Made by a program: the position numbers and the translations under genes. From Paramarasmius palmivorus (lineage: Eukaryota; Basidiomycota; Agaricomycetes; Agaricales; Marasmiaceae), in contig JAYKXP010000066.1 in the NCBI GenBank assembly GCA_037176845.1, positions 62,001 to 126,000 on the forward strand: a stretch of DNA of 64,000 nucleotides, written 5' to 3'. The stretch's first letter is position 1. Each line of letters opens with the position of its first letter. The notes beneath the pieces are model-generated. The model was not told the DNA's origin. It saw only the letters and a program-made list of their open reading frames with translations, and made no database searches. Of the stretch, positions 10,092 to 21,773 are shown piece after piece.

Positions 10092-12195
10092 ATGTCCTTG
10101 ATAGGATGCTCGAGTTTTATCATCAACGGTGGTGTATTCACAAATGTCAACGGCTCCAGTCACGAAGAGCGAAAGGAGCTAACGATATTCGATGATGTGA
10201 GTGGTTGCGCCCAATCCTCCAGCCTTCCAGCTGATGTTTCGGTTTCAGTACAATCGTATCAAGCCTGGCGACCTGCGTATCGAGGAGAATATTTGCACGA
10301 CCTCGGTCAGAAGAGACTTTCATGGTTTGTGTGAGGATGGAAGGAGGCAGTATCGACTCTGGCGAAATGTCAATGCCCATCGCAACCTTGGAATTGCTCG
10401 CCTGCGCGGTGAAGATAAAGAAGACAAGTTTTTGTGTGTCACGTATGCCGGGCGCGATGCTTTCAAAGTCAGTCTCGACCATATTCTCACTTTCATATCA
10501 TTGATGCTACTGTGCTCCGACAGGCTTTCAAGCAAGATTTCGATCAGTTCTCCCGTACCAGGTATGTCAATAGCCTTTGCTCTAACATTAGGTTCACTGA
10601 GCGTCCTTAGGAACGCTAATGTCGCACAAATCTTTGGATACAACAACAATAAAGCCGGTTTGCCGGCATTGGTGTTTGACGATGGTACGATATCTTTCTG
10701 AATTTGCGCCCGTGAGATAAAGCTAAATCACTTTTTGGACAGCTCTCATCCCACTGGGCCGTATTATAATCGAGGGATATCAATTCTTGCCACTGTTGTA
10801 TTCGTACTTTGCCCACCAAGTACGTCCCTAATCGAAATATATACCGAAAAAAAACGCTCACTAAAGTTCTTCATAGTTTGGCAGAATGCAGAGCGACCTT
10901 TCGGTGGAGAATCTTGTATGTCTCCTTACGCTCATCATCACAATCTGTATTAACACCATCTATAGCTCTTGGGTGAATTATGGGTCAACCCAAGAACCGG
11001 CGCGCTGCAGAAAGGACCGTACATCGAGCTGCCCTTCTTCCAGTCCTCGATCATGTACGGCAGTCGCGATAACACAAGGCCCGACAACCATTCTACCCAT
11101 CTACCCATCCAAACATATAGCGACGACGACACCATCTTTGAATATCTCACAAGAATGTTTGGCGCTCGAACTATCCTCCGAGGAATTCGCTTCTCTTCTG
11201 TAGGATTCTGGCAACACCTGGCCAACGAACAGGTTATAGATGTACTGTCCTTCCCTGGTGCAATATACAATCGACGCTCGCGAGGTATCATTGCTAGATT
11301 GCCATGCGCGAGGGAAAGATGGCATTATGAAATTCGGAGAGTGCAGGGAAGAATTCCGGATGCGATGAGGGAGAGTCAGGTTGTCATGCCTGACGGCTTG
11401 GTGCGGTATGTACGCAAAAGGCTGGTATTGGACTTCGACGTCGCTGACTGACCAGGGGCATAGATTTACTGCCACCTCAACAGACATACAAGACCTTTGG
11501 GATATAGACCTGCAGTACATGCTGTGTCCTCTGGGGGAGCTGGGCATTTTGACGGAATCATGGCTCGCTCAGTCACATAGCATATTCAGCCAACTCAGGA
11601 TTCATGAAGACGATTGGGAGTATTGTTGTGAGTTTTTAGTGTTATCATGTTTTGACACGCCCGTTGACTTGTTCTAGCCCACCTTGGCTACTTCACTCTC
11701 CGCCTCGAACGCATTCCACCGCACGAGGAGCTCAATATTCCTCTTAGTGTCTATCTGTTCATACACCCTGTTCCCCGTCCATCTGATGACGAAGTTATCT
11801 GGAGATCTTGGGTGGATAACAAGAAGTATTTCTGGTCGTTTGATCCGCTGGGGCGAGAAATGGTACCTGAGCTTGTACGAGCGCATTCAGGATTACCGTC
11901 TTTTACTCCCGTGGTAGCTTCCTATCATTATACCTGGTCCTCAAGTCACTACAGCGCCGTTCGTAAATTCCATACTTCCAAGGGCTTTGACCCTGCCACG
12001 ACAGACTTTGCTTCTTCACTCGGCTTTCCTATTCTCGAAGTCATTGGGGACGATAGTCGATTTGAAGATCTCGAAGAGTCGAGCTTGGATACATCAATAC
12101 GAGGCGTCGTCTGCACGTCTGCCATTAACTCTTCTAGAAAACCCGAGGACCTCGGAAAGCGAGTGCATCGTCGAAAAGGGCAGAAGCTGGCGTGA
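10092..12195 (+). CDS. Agaric-specific kinase-like protein of unknown function
   Basis: There are nine exons: 10092-10196, 10249-10467, 10524-10561, 10611-10684, 10743-10819, 10877-10915, 10966-11405, 11464-11627 and 11678-12195. All phases agree and they encode 557 aa. I chose the ATG at 10092, so the protein opens MSLIGCSSFIINGGVFTNVN, a Gly/Asn motif also seen ahead of many agaric NLR-like and kinase-like proteins. Next comes IKPGDLRIEENI and a degenerate kinase N-lobe (FLCVTYAGRDAFKAFKQDFD, then NVAQIFGYNNNKAGLPALVFDD). I saw no HRD or DFG catalytic motif, so it is probably inactive as a kinase. The family is known to me only as hypothetical proteins of mushrooms. A further basic open frame lies downstream (12413-12736), so the 3' end could be incomplete. 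Confidence 0.65.
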
Positions 12196-13214
12196 GCAAT
12201 CGCGGGGCGACTGGGACTGGGACAGCACAGGGAAGCAAAAGTCATCGGAAAGCGCTAGGTATGCAAGCCCACTCTACTCGCCTTTTGGCTGACATCATAA
12301 CATCTTCGACGTCCCCTCTACTAGGAACATCAAAACTGAGTATAAATTCCGAAGAATCGAGTCCTGAATCGTTAGAAGATCATCCCGGAGTACAAGGTTC
12401 GTCTTAGCAAGCATGCTACTTCCGTTCTCTTTACTGACAAGTCTTACATCCGCAGCCGGCCCTTCGACTAGGACATCGAAAGCTACGGCGGGACGATACC
12501 ACCTCCGTCACAGGGAAACAAGCTCATTTGTAGTACCTAATGATAGAGATGCAGTAACCCCCGAGACTAGACCACCCCCAAAGGGCAGGAAACAGAAACA
12601 CGAAGATGATTTGGACAATGTACTGAGGAAGAAGTCTCGTACGATGGAACACAACCGAAATAAGGAGAGAAAGCGTCGGCAATCAAACGAACCAGATAGT
12701 GGTCGTCCAAAAAAGAGGCGCCGTGGGCTATGGTAAGCGCGCTATGGCTGATCCCGCGATTCAGTTCTAAATTGGTATTCAGATGCGTAAACGGAAGCAC
12801 CAATTGATACTCGTGTAACTACATGTTCACCGGTATGTCAGTGCCAGCGTTTGCTGTATTCTCGTCGAGTGAATTGAGTAGTGGAAATTTTAAGCTTTTT
12901 TCAGGCCTTTTCACGACACTAGAGCCAAAATCCATCTACGCAGCTCTCGAAAAACACAGGACATAAGAGATAACAACTGAATAAATGGACACGCAGAGAA
13001 CCAGAGGAAAACATGGGAAGGCGGAACAAACGCCACTGCCAGCGAGATGCCAGCGGCACAGTTGCATGCCAACCAACATTTCTCACGCCGCGCACGCCAG
13101 CCAGACCATATCTTCCACTACATCTTCACTCATACTGTCACTACCCACCATTCCTGCTATAGCACCAAGTACCTATAAAGGTAACACTTTCAGCTATAGC
13201 TATACTAGTTTTTC
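12196..13214. other. Intergenic, possible extra 3' exons of the kinase-like gene
   Basis: The part 12311-12736 can be read as two exon-like runs joined by a GT-AG intron near 12396-12455. They encode an acidic Ser-rich stretch followed by a very basic tail (KKRRRG near the end) like a nuclear localisation signal. I could not connect them in frame to the stop at 12195. Nothing is recognised from 12737 to 13214. Confidence 0.3.
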
Positions 13215-14991
13215 ATGGTATTGACTATTGACTCTATATCTTCAGATTTGAACTCCGTACTTGATAATCTCGCCAACAGCCCTACCGACAGCCCAAACTC
13301 GCGAATTACAATTCCCATACATAGTGCTCGTGGAACACGGTCCTGGGCGCATTCTACCCTTTCGGTACTAGAGCATCTTGTCCTCTTGCTCGGCATCGAA
13401 GCAGAAGAGCCCTTCTGCATTAATCGACCAATCCGCACGTACAACTCGTAAGTTACCTTAAGCAAGTTCAAATTCATGGATCTCTAGCTGACAGGCGTCG
13501 ATTTCTAGCAACAAAAGAACCAAAAATGGCCCAGACAGAGCTATGTAATAAAGAAGACGCTCCTGTAGAGCATACTACCCCCGCCTTGATCAAACAGGTT
13601 GCTCAAGAAAAACCCCTGATTCCACCGATAGAGAGGATACCCACGGAGATTCTCGACACGATTTTCACAATCGTTCATGAATTTTCCGAGTATTCCATTG
13701 ACAATATACTCGCCGGGTCCCCGTTCGCTCCCCCTCCTGTTATCCCAGGTATGCTCTCTTTGGCGAAGAACAATCTATTCGCGGCCTAGTCTGTGGGCAT
13801 CCATTTCTATTCGCGCAGGTCAAGAATACAAGGAAACTCGACACATCATGAAGGTTCTGAAGATTCATCTCGAAAATGCGAGGCTCGCACCCACTGCGCA
13901 TAGAGCTTAGTGCCTACTTGATTACATCAACCTCTGTCGTTGATGTTCTGAGCGTGATTATTCCGGAGTTACCGAGATGCGAAGAGTTGGTGTTCTATGG
14001 GAGGTTGTCAGCGCTTGCTATCACCGGGCGATGCGGTAGCTCCTTCACCTTTCCTCACCTACGCGTCTTCAACACGAATGATCTCTTGGTTGCACCTCCC
14101 ACTGTCGACATTCCCTGGTTTTTACGAGCCCTGAAGAACGCACCTAAGCTTACAACGGTGAAAGTACCCACCTTCGGCCTCCCAGAGGTTCTTCCCTCCC
14201 AGCAGCTCACGAGCATTTGTGGCCTTGGAACGGTTGAAGTTACCGAAATAGCCCGTATCCTCCAGTCCTGCCCAAATTTGAAGAACCTGGTGGTAAATTT
14301 TTCCCCAGCCAATCTAGGTACACCACCGAACGTTGTCGCACATTCGTCACTGCGACAATTCACGATATTTACCCACCACGATCAGCTCGCTCAGATCGTT
14401 ACGACCTATGTGCAGCTTTCATTTCCCGCATTGCGGATGTTCAAGCTGGTCATAGCAACCGAAAGAGGTATCAACAATTTACAGCTTCCTCCCTCAGCTT
14501 TTACTCCAATTATTCAACACTTTTCTGTGGCATCGTTGCAGAAATTTGAGCTGACGGGATGGGCACTGATTATGCACCAAACATTATGCACGGACATCCT
14601 TCAAATCTGTCCCAATTTGCATTGTTTTACGATCTTTGCCGGGTCAGTGGGTGCCGACAGTGGATCAGACCATATCCTCCATCTCATCGAAAGCCTCACG
14701 ATCACGGACACATCCCAACCTCCCTTGGCCCCAAAGCTCACAGAACTTCGCTTGCGCGGGTCATGTACGACCCGCACGCCACCCAACTATGCCACTGCTT
14801 TGTTAGACATGGTCGAGTCTAGGAGTACGGGGATCGCGGTTAGTAGGTTGATGGATGCAGAGCTCATATATGATGCTTTTCGGCAGGATATCCAACCTGG
14901 TTCCTCGAACCTGGAGCTGAGGGTCAAGTTACTCTCTCAAAAAGGAATACGTTGCGTTATCACTGTACATTATTATGCGTACGATGATTGA
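13215..14991 (+). pseudogene. F-box/LRR-like protein, copy 4 (two exons, two frameshifts)
   Basis: Exon 1 is 13215-13447 (about 78 aa, no known domain). A 47-nt intron (GTAAGT to CTGACAG) joins it in frame to exon 2 at 13495. That exon runs through an ATG at 13526 and the F-box core IPPIERIPTEILDTIFTIVHE. Near 13733-13745, in a run of Cs, the frame changes to LLSQVCSLWRRTIYSRPSLW. Near 13878 an extra A, compared with copy 5, shifts it again to GSHPLRIELSAYLI. The remaining 370 codons are open to the stop at 14991 and end with the family tail (LLDMVESRSTGIAVSRLMDA, then LLSQKGIRCVI). Both breaks are single-base changes. Either this copy is recently inactivated or the assembly is wrong at two positions; if corrected it would be a full-length gene. 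Confidence 0.65.
13365..13525 (+). repeat. 5' block shared with F-box copies 3 and 5
   Basis: This block contains the end of exon 1, the 47-nt intron and the start of exon 2 of copy 4. It is similar to 5230-5400 and to about 17945-18110. The resemblance to the copy-5 region extends further upstream, from about 13213 (GGTATTGACT...TCTTCAGATTTGAACTCC). Confidence 0.5.
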
Positions 14992-15135
14992 GATAAAAAA
15001 AGATTGTTTTGATCTTGTAGTTTTGACCTTGTAAAGTGAGGCACTGCCGTAGAGAACCGTACAGAGTGCATTGCATCTGAGCAAGGGATGATGCCTTTTT
15101 ACAAAATTTGAGGCTGGTCGATCTGCGCTTTATAG
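14992..15135. other. Spacer between F-box copy 4 and the exon relic
   Basis: This is an AT-rich spacer. Its last bases (TTTATAG) are the splice-acceptor side of the exon relic that follows. Nothing else was seen. Confidence 0.35.
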
Positions 15136-15179
15136 TAAGTCTGGAGATGTGTATTGTTGCAAAAACGGGGACAATCAGA
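15136..15179 (+). pseudogene. Orphan copy of exon 2 of the hydrophobin-like gene
   Basis: These 44 nt match the 44-nt exon 2 at 8278-8321 at 33 positions by hand count, with the same length, the same TTTATAG/TTTACAG acceptor side and a GT donor side. The translation KSGDVYCCKNGDNQ keeps the CC pair and the Gly-Asp-Val-Tyr core. I found no exon 1 or exon 3 around it, so it is a leftover of a second hydrophobin-like gene in the duplicated block after F-box copy 4. Confidence 0.6.
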
Positions 15180-15551
15180 GTGTGTTTGGTTCATCGTTTT
15201 CAGGTGGAAGTGTTGCTAACTTTCATTTTTTCTCGACGAGGTTCAACTAACTTGCTATTAGCACTCAAATGGGTCTCTCTTTTCACGACACCGATATTTC
15301 CTTCCTGACCCAGGGCGATGGTCGCCCCGTCTACCTTCGATTGCCCCGATAGGTAAGGTACTTCCTGCTATCTTACAGTGGCCAAGAAAGTCACCGAAGA
15401 CTCTGCGTTGTTCGAATCTCGTATACGAATCTCGATGATTTATTACATGCCCTATAATACAAGTACTTACGTTCGTCGATGAGATCCCGACGAGAATGTA
15501 TTGCCTTGCAAAAAAAAGAAACCTAATAAACCGTCCAAGTGACGATAATAC
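15180..15551. other. Intergenic, no supported gene
   Basis: This stretch follows the exon relic and contains the 3' region of the minus-strand ankyrin/MYND gene. Nothing recognisable was seen. Confidence 0.3.
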
Positions 15552-17295
15552 CTACATCCCAGCAGCACCCTGTAAACCAATGAAAGCCTGTTGCATCGCC
15601 CACTGAGAGTCCAAATCTTGGGGACGAGCCTTTCCACTTCTACACTGCTCTTTATGACCGCCATTCCAACCCTTCTTCTGGCATTCTTTGCTACAATACC
15701 ACGTCTGCGCGCAACATCAACATCAATCGTAAGGATATATAAGAAAAACCACATACCGCTTCACAGCTTCCACATCTCAACAACTTTTCCAAGTCGCGTT
15801 TCTCGGCTTTATTACAATCATCAGCTTGGCAACGTTTATAGAGCGGACCACCGTTCATCCCGATCTTGGATGCGATCTCAATGTCGATACGAGGTCGATA
15901 GTCGTGTACCGTCGAGATATATTCATCGACGGCGGTATTCCATTCTTCCATTCGTTTATGCGCTTCGACCTTGCTCAACTGTCCTTCCCATGGCCTATAT
16001 CATATCCTATGCGTTAGCTTCTGACAGCTTGAGTGGCGAAGAGAGAAACGTGGCTTACTGAGGAAAGAAGTCGACCTTGTCTAGAGCATACCAATACGCA
16101 GGATCCACACGATCTTCCAGACCCATAATCGACAAAACCTTCCTAAACATCGGAATCTTGCTCTGCTGCAACATCTCGACCGCCTCCTGCATCTGCTCTG
16201 CGTCTAGACTACGCATTATATCGATATGCTTACGCATACCGGCTTCGACATGCGTCCAAGCGTCGGGAGATACCTGGTCTTCTGTAGGGTATCGCATCGT
16301 GCGTATAGTGGAAGGCATGATCCATTTATCCTCGGGATCCCATTCTTCGACAACTTGGATGCCACGCCGTCCGCAACATTCGCCAAAGGATCTATTTTTC
16401 TTTCCGCACCCACAGACAAAGTTGTCGGGATAAGGCTTCTCCCCAGTCGCGTGGCATTCGCTGAGAAGCTTGCCTGACCAGCATGGGCAAGGGCGTGGTG
16501 GTCGAGGATCGGATAGAGACGATTTGGGTTTGGTTTTGGAAAGGATGGATAGGTACCGGGATTTTTCGATTGTAGACGCGAAATGAAGGCCATCAGTACG
16601 AGCACGAAGCGCTCCGTGCTGTAACAGCAGTTCTACGATACTCCAACGACCTGATTCAGCAGCAAGAGACATGGGCGTGACGTCGAATGCACCTGCGTTC
16701 ACGTCTGCGTGTTGCTCAATCAACAAGGTAGCGATTCGGGCATCGCATTCGATTCTCTTGTTCAAGTATTCGGGCTTGAGAGCTTCAGACAACGACTCGC
16801 CAGGTGGTGGCGGCGGGAAATTGGGACTAGTAACCAAGTTGAGGATGGTACGATGGATGACGAGCTTGGCAAGTGAGAGAAGGAGAGCTGTGACACCGTT
16901 TTTGTCCTTCCTGTCGATGTCTATCCCCATACGAATTACCTCGTATCCAAGGGCTACGTCTCCATCGCAAGCAGCCATATGTAACATTGTCTTCCTATCT
17001 CCGGATTGGAAGCCGCTCATCTTGTCCACCAAACCTTGATTCGACGAAAAGAAGACGGATAACGCGATTGAGATTGGTTTTGAATGGTTCGAATCCTTCC
17101 TCCAGAGTTTGTGTCCCTCACGACTTCTGTCTCGACAGACAAGCGATCCTCAGTTTCTTTGCGAACATCTCGCCTAAACTGTTCTTGCCTGGAATCAAAG
17201 ATGTGAGATTTATTGGTGAGGAGGTTGGGGTCGGCTTCGAGTTGCTTGAGGAATTCGGGAGGAAGGCAAGGGTGGCAAGACTTTGAAGCAGGCAT
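15552..17295 (-). CDS. Ankyrin-repeat protein with SEC-C-like and MYND zinc fingers
   Basis: There are four exons: 17122-17295, 16059-17020, 15757-15994 and 15552-15704. Phases agree and they encode 508 aa. The first junction is inferred from a GTGAGG donor and an ACAAG acceptor and is the least certain. Residues 60-230 hold degenerate ankyrin repeats (TMLHMAACDGDVALGYEVIR, VTPMSLAAESGRWSIVELLL). A Cys-rich SEC-C-like motif follows (PCPCWSGKLLSECH, then FVCGCGKKNRSFGECC). The C-terminus is a MYND finger (RCQADDC, RCGSCEATWYCSKECQKKGW, then HKEQC) split by the last intron. MYND fingers bind proline-rich peptides and ankyrin repeats bind proteins, so a scaffold or regulatory role is likely. Similar proteins are common in agarics with no defined function. 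No signal peptide or membrane segment was seen. Confidence 0.8.
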
Positions 17296-17944
17296 CGATG
17301 ATGGTAGCGGTAAGAGTGAGTGTCGCTTTGGAGATCTGAGACACAAGTTCGGCTGAGGCGGTTACGTATATAAATGGCTCGTAATGAACTCGAATAACAC
17401 GAAGAAAACCATGGCTCTTGAACGTGGATTTCCTGAAGCTTGAAACAGTGGTGAAGGTCGGTGAGAAAGGGCTGCTCAATGATATCGCCGAAGACCGCGA
17501 CGTTGATGGGGCTCAAAGCGCTTGGTTCATTGCAAGCATCACGACAGCGTTCTACTTCTCCGAATTTTCATGCCATTTTCAAGATAAGTATCTCGGAATC
17601 GTTTACGACTATCCAAATCTCTGAAGATTTCTGAACCCGCATATGTTGCGTTTTGGGACTCGGAGATGCAGTTCAGGTCAGCGGCGCTGTGGGAACTTGA
17701 ACACGTGCTCGCGGGTTGAGCCGCTGTCAGGGTCACTGAGTCACAGACATTCCTGCTGAGTACTACTTGAACAGGTAAAACTTCAGCTATATGTGTACCT
17801 TTCATCCATGGTATTGACTCTATGTCTTCAGATTTGAACTCCTTACTCGCCAACAACCCTGTCGATAGCTCAACGTCGCGAATCACGATTCCGATTATTC
17901 ACGCTCAAACCAGTGCTCGCAGATCACGATTCTAGGCATATTAG
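17296..17944. other. Intergenic, with start of the copy-5 5' repeat
   Basis: The part 17805-17944 resembles 13213-13330, the coding exon 1 of F-box copy 4 (TTCAGATTTGAACTCC and a TCGCGAATCACGATTCC run), but the frame is broken. The rest is the 5' region of the ankyrin/MYND gene. Confidence 0.4.
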
Positions 17945-18110
17945 ATCCTTCAATATTAGATTATCTTGTCCTCTAATCGGCCGTCGAAGCAGAAGAACCA
18001 TTTTGCATCAATCGACCAATCTAAGGGTGCACCCGGTAAGTTCGTTACCTTGAGCAAGTTCATGGATTTCCTAGTTAACAAGCATCGATTCCTAGCAGTA
18101 AAAGAGCGAG
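17945..18110 (+). repeat. 5' block shared with F-box copies 3 and 4
   Basis: This is homologous to 13365-13525. It includes GCAGAAGAACCATTTTGCAT, a GTAAGT donor at 18036 and the region GTTAACAAGCATCGATTCC where the copy-4 acceptor would lie. Frame and acceptor are degraded. Confidence 0.5.
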
Positions 18111-18159
18111 CATACGGTCTCACATAGCGCCCTTCAATAAACATGACGTTCATGAACGT

Positions 18160-19570
18160 CCCCTGCTTCCACCGATAGCGAGTATACCCACGGAGGTTCT
18201 CGACATGATTTTCATATTCACTCACAAATCGTCCAAATATTCCTTGACCATTCACGAATCTACCATTTTTTCGCTGTTCCTCTCGTTATCCCAAGTCTGT
18301 TCACGCTGGCGGAAAACGATCCATTCGCGGCCCAGTCTGTGCGCATCCATCTCTATCTCTACAAAGTTCATCGGCGCACTGGCAGAGTGTCGACACATCA
18401 CCAAGATTCACCTCGAAAATGCGGGCTCGCACCCACTGCGCATAGAGCTTAATGCACATAATATGAGATCAACCTCGGCCGTTGATATTCTGGGGATGAT
18501 CATTCCGGAGTTACAAAGATGCGAAGAGTTCGAATTTTATGGGGAGTGGTCAGTACTTGCCACGGCTGCGCAATGCAATAGTTCCTTCACCTTTCCTCAC
18601 TTACGCACCCTAATTACGGGTACTCCATTAAAACGAATCAGATTGGTACCTCCTGCCTTTCCCTGGTTTGCACGCGCCTTAAAGAATGCACCAAAGCTCA
18701 CAACGGTGAACACACCCGGCACTGTCCCTCCAGAAGTTCTTCCCTGCCACCAGCTCACGACCGTTTATGTCAGGGACTTGAATATCACCCAAATTGCTCA
18801 TACCCTCCGGTCCTGCCCAAACATGAAGAACCTGGATCTACAGTCCCTTATGCCCTGGGCCGACCAAAATTCCACCACCGAATGTTACTGTGCATTCGTC
18901 GCTACGAGAGCTCACAATGTACACACCTTCCAGTATCGGCTCGCTAAGATTGTTGGTTTGCTTGCGCGACTTTCGTTGCCCGAGTTGCAAACGTTCAAGT
19001 TGGGCATATCCAGGGTTTTCCGAGCCGATAGAATGCAGAGCTCTATACTTCCTTCCTCAGCTGTTATTCCGAATATTCAACACTTTTCTGCGTCGCTGCA
19101 GAAATTAGTGCTGGTACCGAAACCACCTGACTGTGCACCCAACATTTTGCAGGGACATCCTTCAAATCTGTCCCAATTTGCGTTGTTTTGCGATCAGGAC
19201 CAATTTGGGAGCCGACAATCAATCAGACTATATCCTCCCACTCATCCAGAGCCTCATGATCACGGACGTATCCCAAGATTTCCTGGCTCCCAAGCTCAAG
19301 GAACTTTATGTGCACGAGTGCGGATCCCGGATGACGACCGATTATGCCACTGAGTTTTTGGACATGGTCGAGTCTAGGAGTACGGGGATTAGGGTTTCTA
19401 GGTTGATGAATGCAGTACTCAAATACAGCGCAACTCGACCTGGGTCGGAACATCTCAATAGCCATATCTCTGATTCCTCAATCGCGGAGAGGGTCAACTT
19501 CCTCTCTCGGAAGGGAATACGTTGCGCAATTGGCGTTGTAATAGTCGAGCCTTGGATAACTGCGTACTAG
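18160..19570 (+). pseudogene. F-box/LRR-like protein, copy 5 (three frameshifts)
   Basis: The F-box core (LPPIASIPTEVLDMIFIFTH) is open from about 18163, followed by LSQVCSRWRKTIHSRPSLCA and NAGSHPLRIELNAH. The main frame runs 18205-19353. Between about 18873 and 18925 the family sequence (NVTVHSSLRELTMYT) sits in another frame and then returns, so two shifts nearly cancel. Near 19125 a further shift moves the sequence into the frame ending at 19570 (TFCRDILQICPNLRCFAI, FLDMVESRSTGIRVSRLMNA, LSRKGIRCAIGVV). The copy is collinear with copies 3 and 4. It is either a decaying paralogue or a gene hit by three assembly indels. Confidence 0.65.
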
Positions 19571-21773
19571 CACACTGTGACATACTGTATGTACTGTATA
19601 GTGTTATTCCATCAGGGTATCAAAAGGTGTCGAATAAATGATGGCAGCGAGGTTACGTCCGGGGCAGGCTGAGGCCAACGCAACTTGCTTTCACATCATG
19701 AAACGTTCACAGCCTGCTACATAGGTTGTTGAATACACCAATTTACAGCTGCACGCCTCAAACTCGGCTTTTCGAGACGCTGCCATGCTTTTCCTTGCTC
19801 GCTGGGATACTCAATACGTTCTTGGGGAATACCTAGTCTCAAGAGCCAGACTAAGACTTACGATACATACCGGCCTTTTCGTCGATGCACTTGGAAGTAT
19901 TCCTGGAGGTTTTCTGGTTCCACTGGTTTACTCCTGCATCATGTACCTGAAGTTTAGGACGACGCAATGTGTCAGGGAACGTCCCGCTTCCATGTACGTC
20001 TAGTGAACGTTCAGAAGTCGAAACGACAGATGCGCTGCATGCTCGATATTAGAAGAAGTCACTGCGGAGTGGCTAGGCCGATGAGGATCTTCAGTACTTC
20101 CTCCAGCATACTCCGGTTCGAATCCGATGAATGACACGTTCAATGACTTCTTCGTATTTGCACGAAAACGGTGATAGCATCCTGCTGAAGCAGGACATTG
20201 CCTCATCCAACTCCCGCGTCGAGGAAATGGTCATCGAAACTTTCATGGACGACCTCAGAGACAAAACTCCCACCGCTCGAGAACTTGAAAAAGGTGATTT
20301 AACCAGTGCAATGAAGGGCATGAAGTGGTCCTTGTAGATATACTAACAAATGATGGTTTCTTTCGGTGGGCTGGAGACATTTTACGGTGCATGGGGGTAC
20401 GTTCTGCAGAGGAACTCGAAACAGCAGGGTGGGATGAGGACGGTGGAATGGTTAGGACCGAGTCGGATCCATATCGTGAAGGAGCAAAAAAAAGTAGCGG
20501 AGTGACGTTTTCGGAAGATCTTCGAACACATGCAAATATGGAGGTTTCATAGTCCTTGTCTACACCGCGAAGATGTTTCTGGGCTTGAAGAACTCGCCAC
20601 TACTCTTGAGATAGGTAGACCCATTCTCTTGTTACACCTAACATAGACTAGTAGTTTTCTCGAGGATCCGGACAGAAAGAGGCGACACACCAACATGGTA
20701 ATCCTGATTCTCCGGTCCATGCGTCCTCCCATTCGCCGAATTTGAGTGCCGATTACAAGGCATACTACCGTTTCTCCATGGAGCCAGATGGGAGAATGCA
20801 AAATGAGGAGGAGGAGGAGGACAAGAAATTGACTGCGCTTCGGCGCTCAGCTGCTCGCTTGATACGCTTCGCGCTCTACCACGACATCGACCACGACTAT
20901 GACCATCGGTGTTTGTTGCCTTCAATTCCTTTCCACATATTGTTCTGTTCGTTCTATAGTTTCGATGCTTGTCTCTACCAGCCTGCTAAGCTTCTAAGTA
21001 GGTGAGTTGGCTACGTGTTTCCCCTCTTGTTTTCCCGATTTTTTGGTACTGATCAAACGCCGCGACGCTATGTAGTACTAGAGAGTGGACTCTGTACTCC
21101 CGGCAAATGAGCCAATCCATGGGCGTCCCGGGGCAGAATTGACGTTTACTCGAACCTGCACACAAGACTCGACGGTTTCAATGAACAGCTAACAGCTTCC
21201 GCTAGTATCTCCTGGGCAAGCGTATATAATCGCTTCAACCAAGCTTGCATACCCACAATCATGCAAGCCAACCAGATTATTTCCCGAGTCGTACGGGATT
21301 TGCTGGCTATGCAATATTGCCAAGAAGAATGGTTCTCAAGCAGATGTTCGAGCGGTTAGGCTCACGTATGTGAAATCACTATCAATGATCATATAGAGAT
21401 TTACGCAGTATCGAGTAGCATCGGTAGATGCTTACCGCATGCTCTCCCGCATCTTTCAGCCAAACTAATATGGAATTGGTGGCGTAATGGGAACAGAGAA
21501 GTTTGAACTCCAGCCTCGCGGAACAGCTTCTATGATTCTACCACGACTGTCTTTTCTACCTCTCGGAGGTTCATTTTCGCCGGGCGCCCTCGAATCAATT
21601 CCTCGCTCACCTGCTTTTTACAACAGATATCGTATGGACTTCGCAGCGGGGCTTCTGCATCGCTGTCCGCAGTCCACTGTGGCACTTAAAAGCTCTCAAC
21701 CATAACGAAGCTCACCCAAGCAACATCTTATTCCGCACTCATCGTTTGACATTCGCAATAATCGCTATAGCTC
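19571..21773. other. 2.2-kb intergenic region with unassigned open frames
   Basis: Short frames occur at 19785-20003, 20131-20337, 20325-20552 and 20742-21005. The second and third look protein-like in composition (for example KQDIASSNSRVEEMVIETFM), but I recognise no family and could not join them by consensus introns. They may be relics. A TATATAA-like run near 21223 is not followed by a clear gene. Confidence 0.3.
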
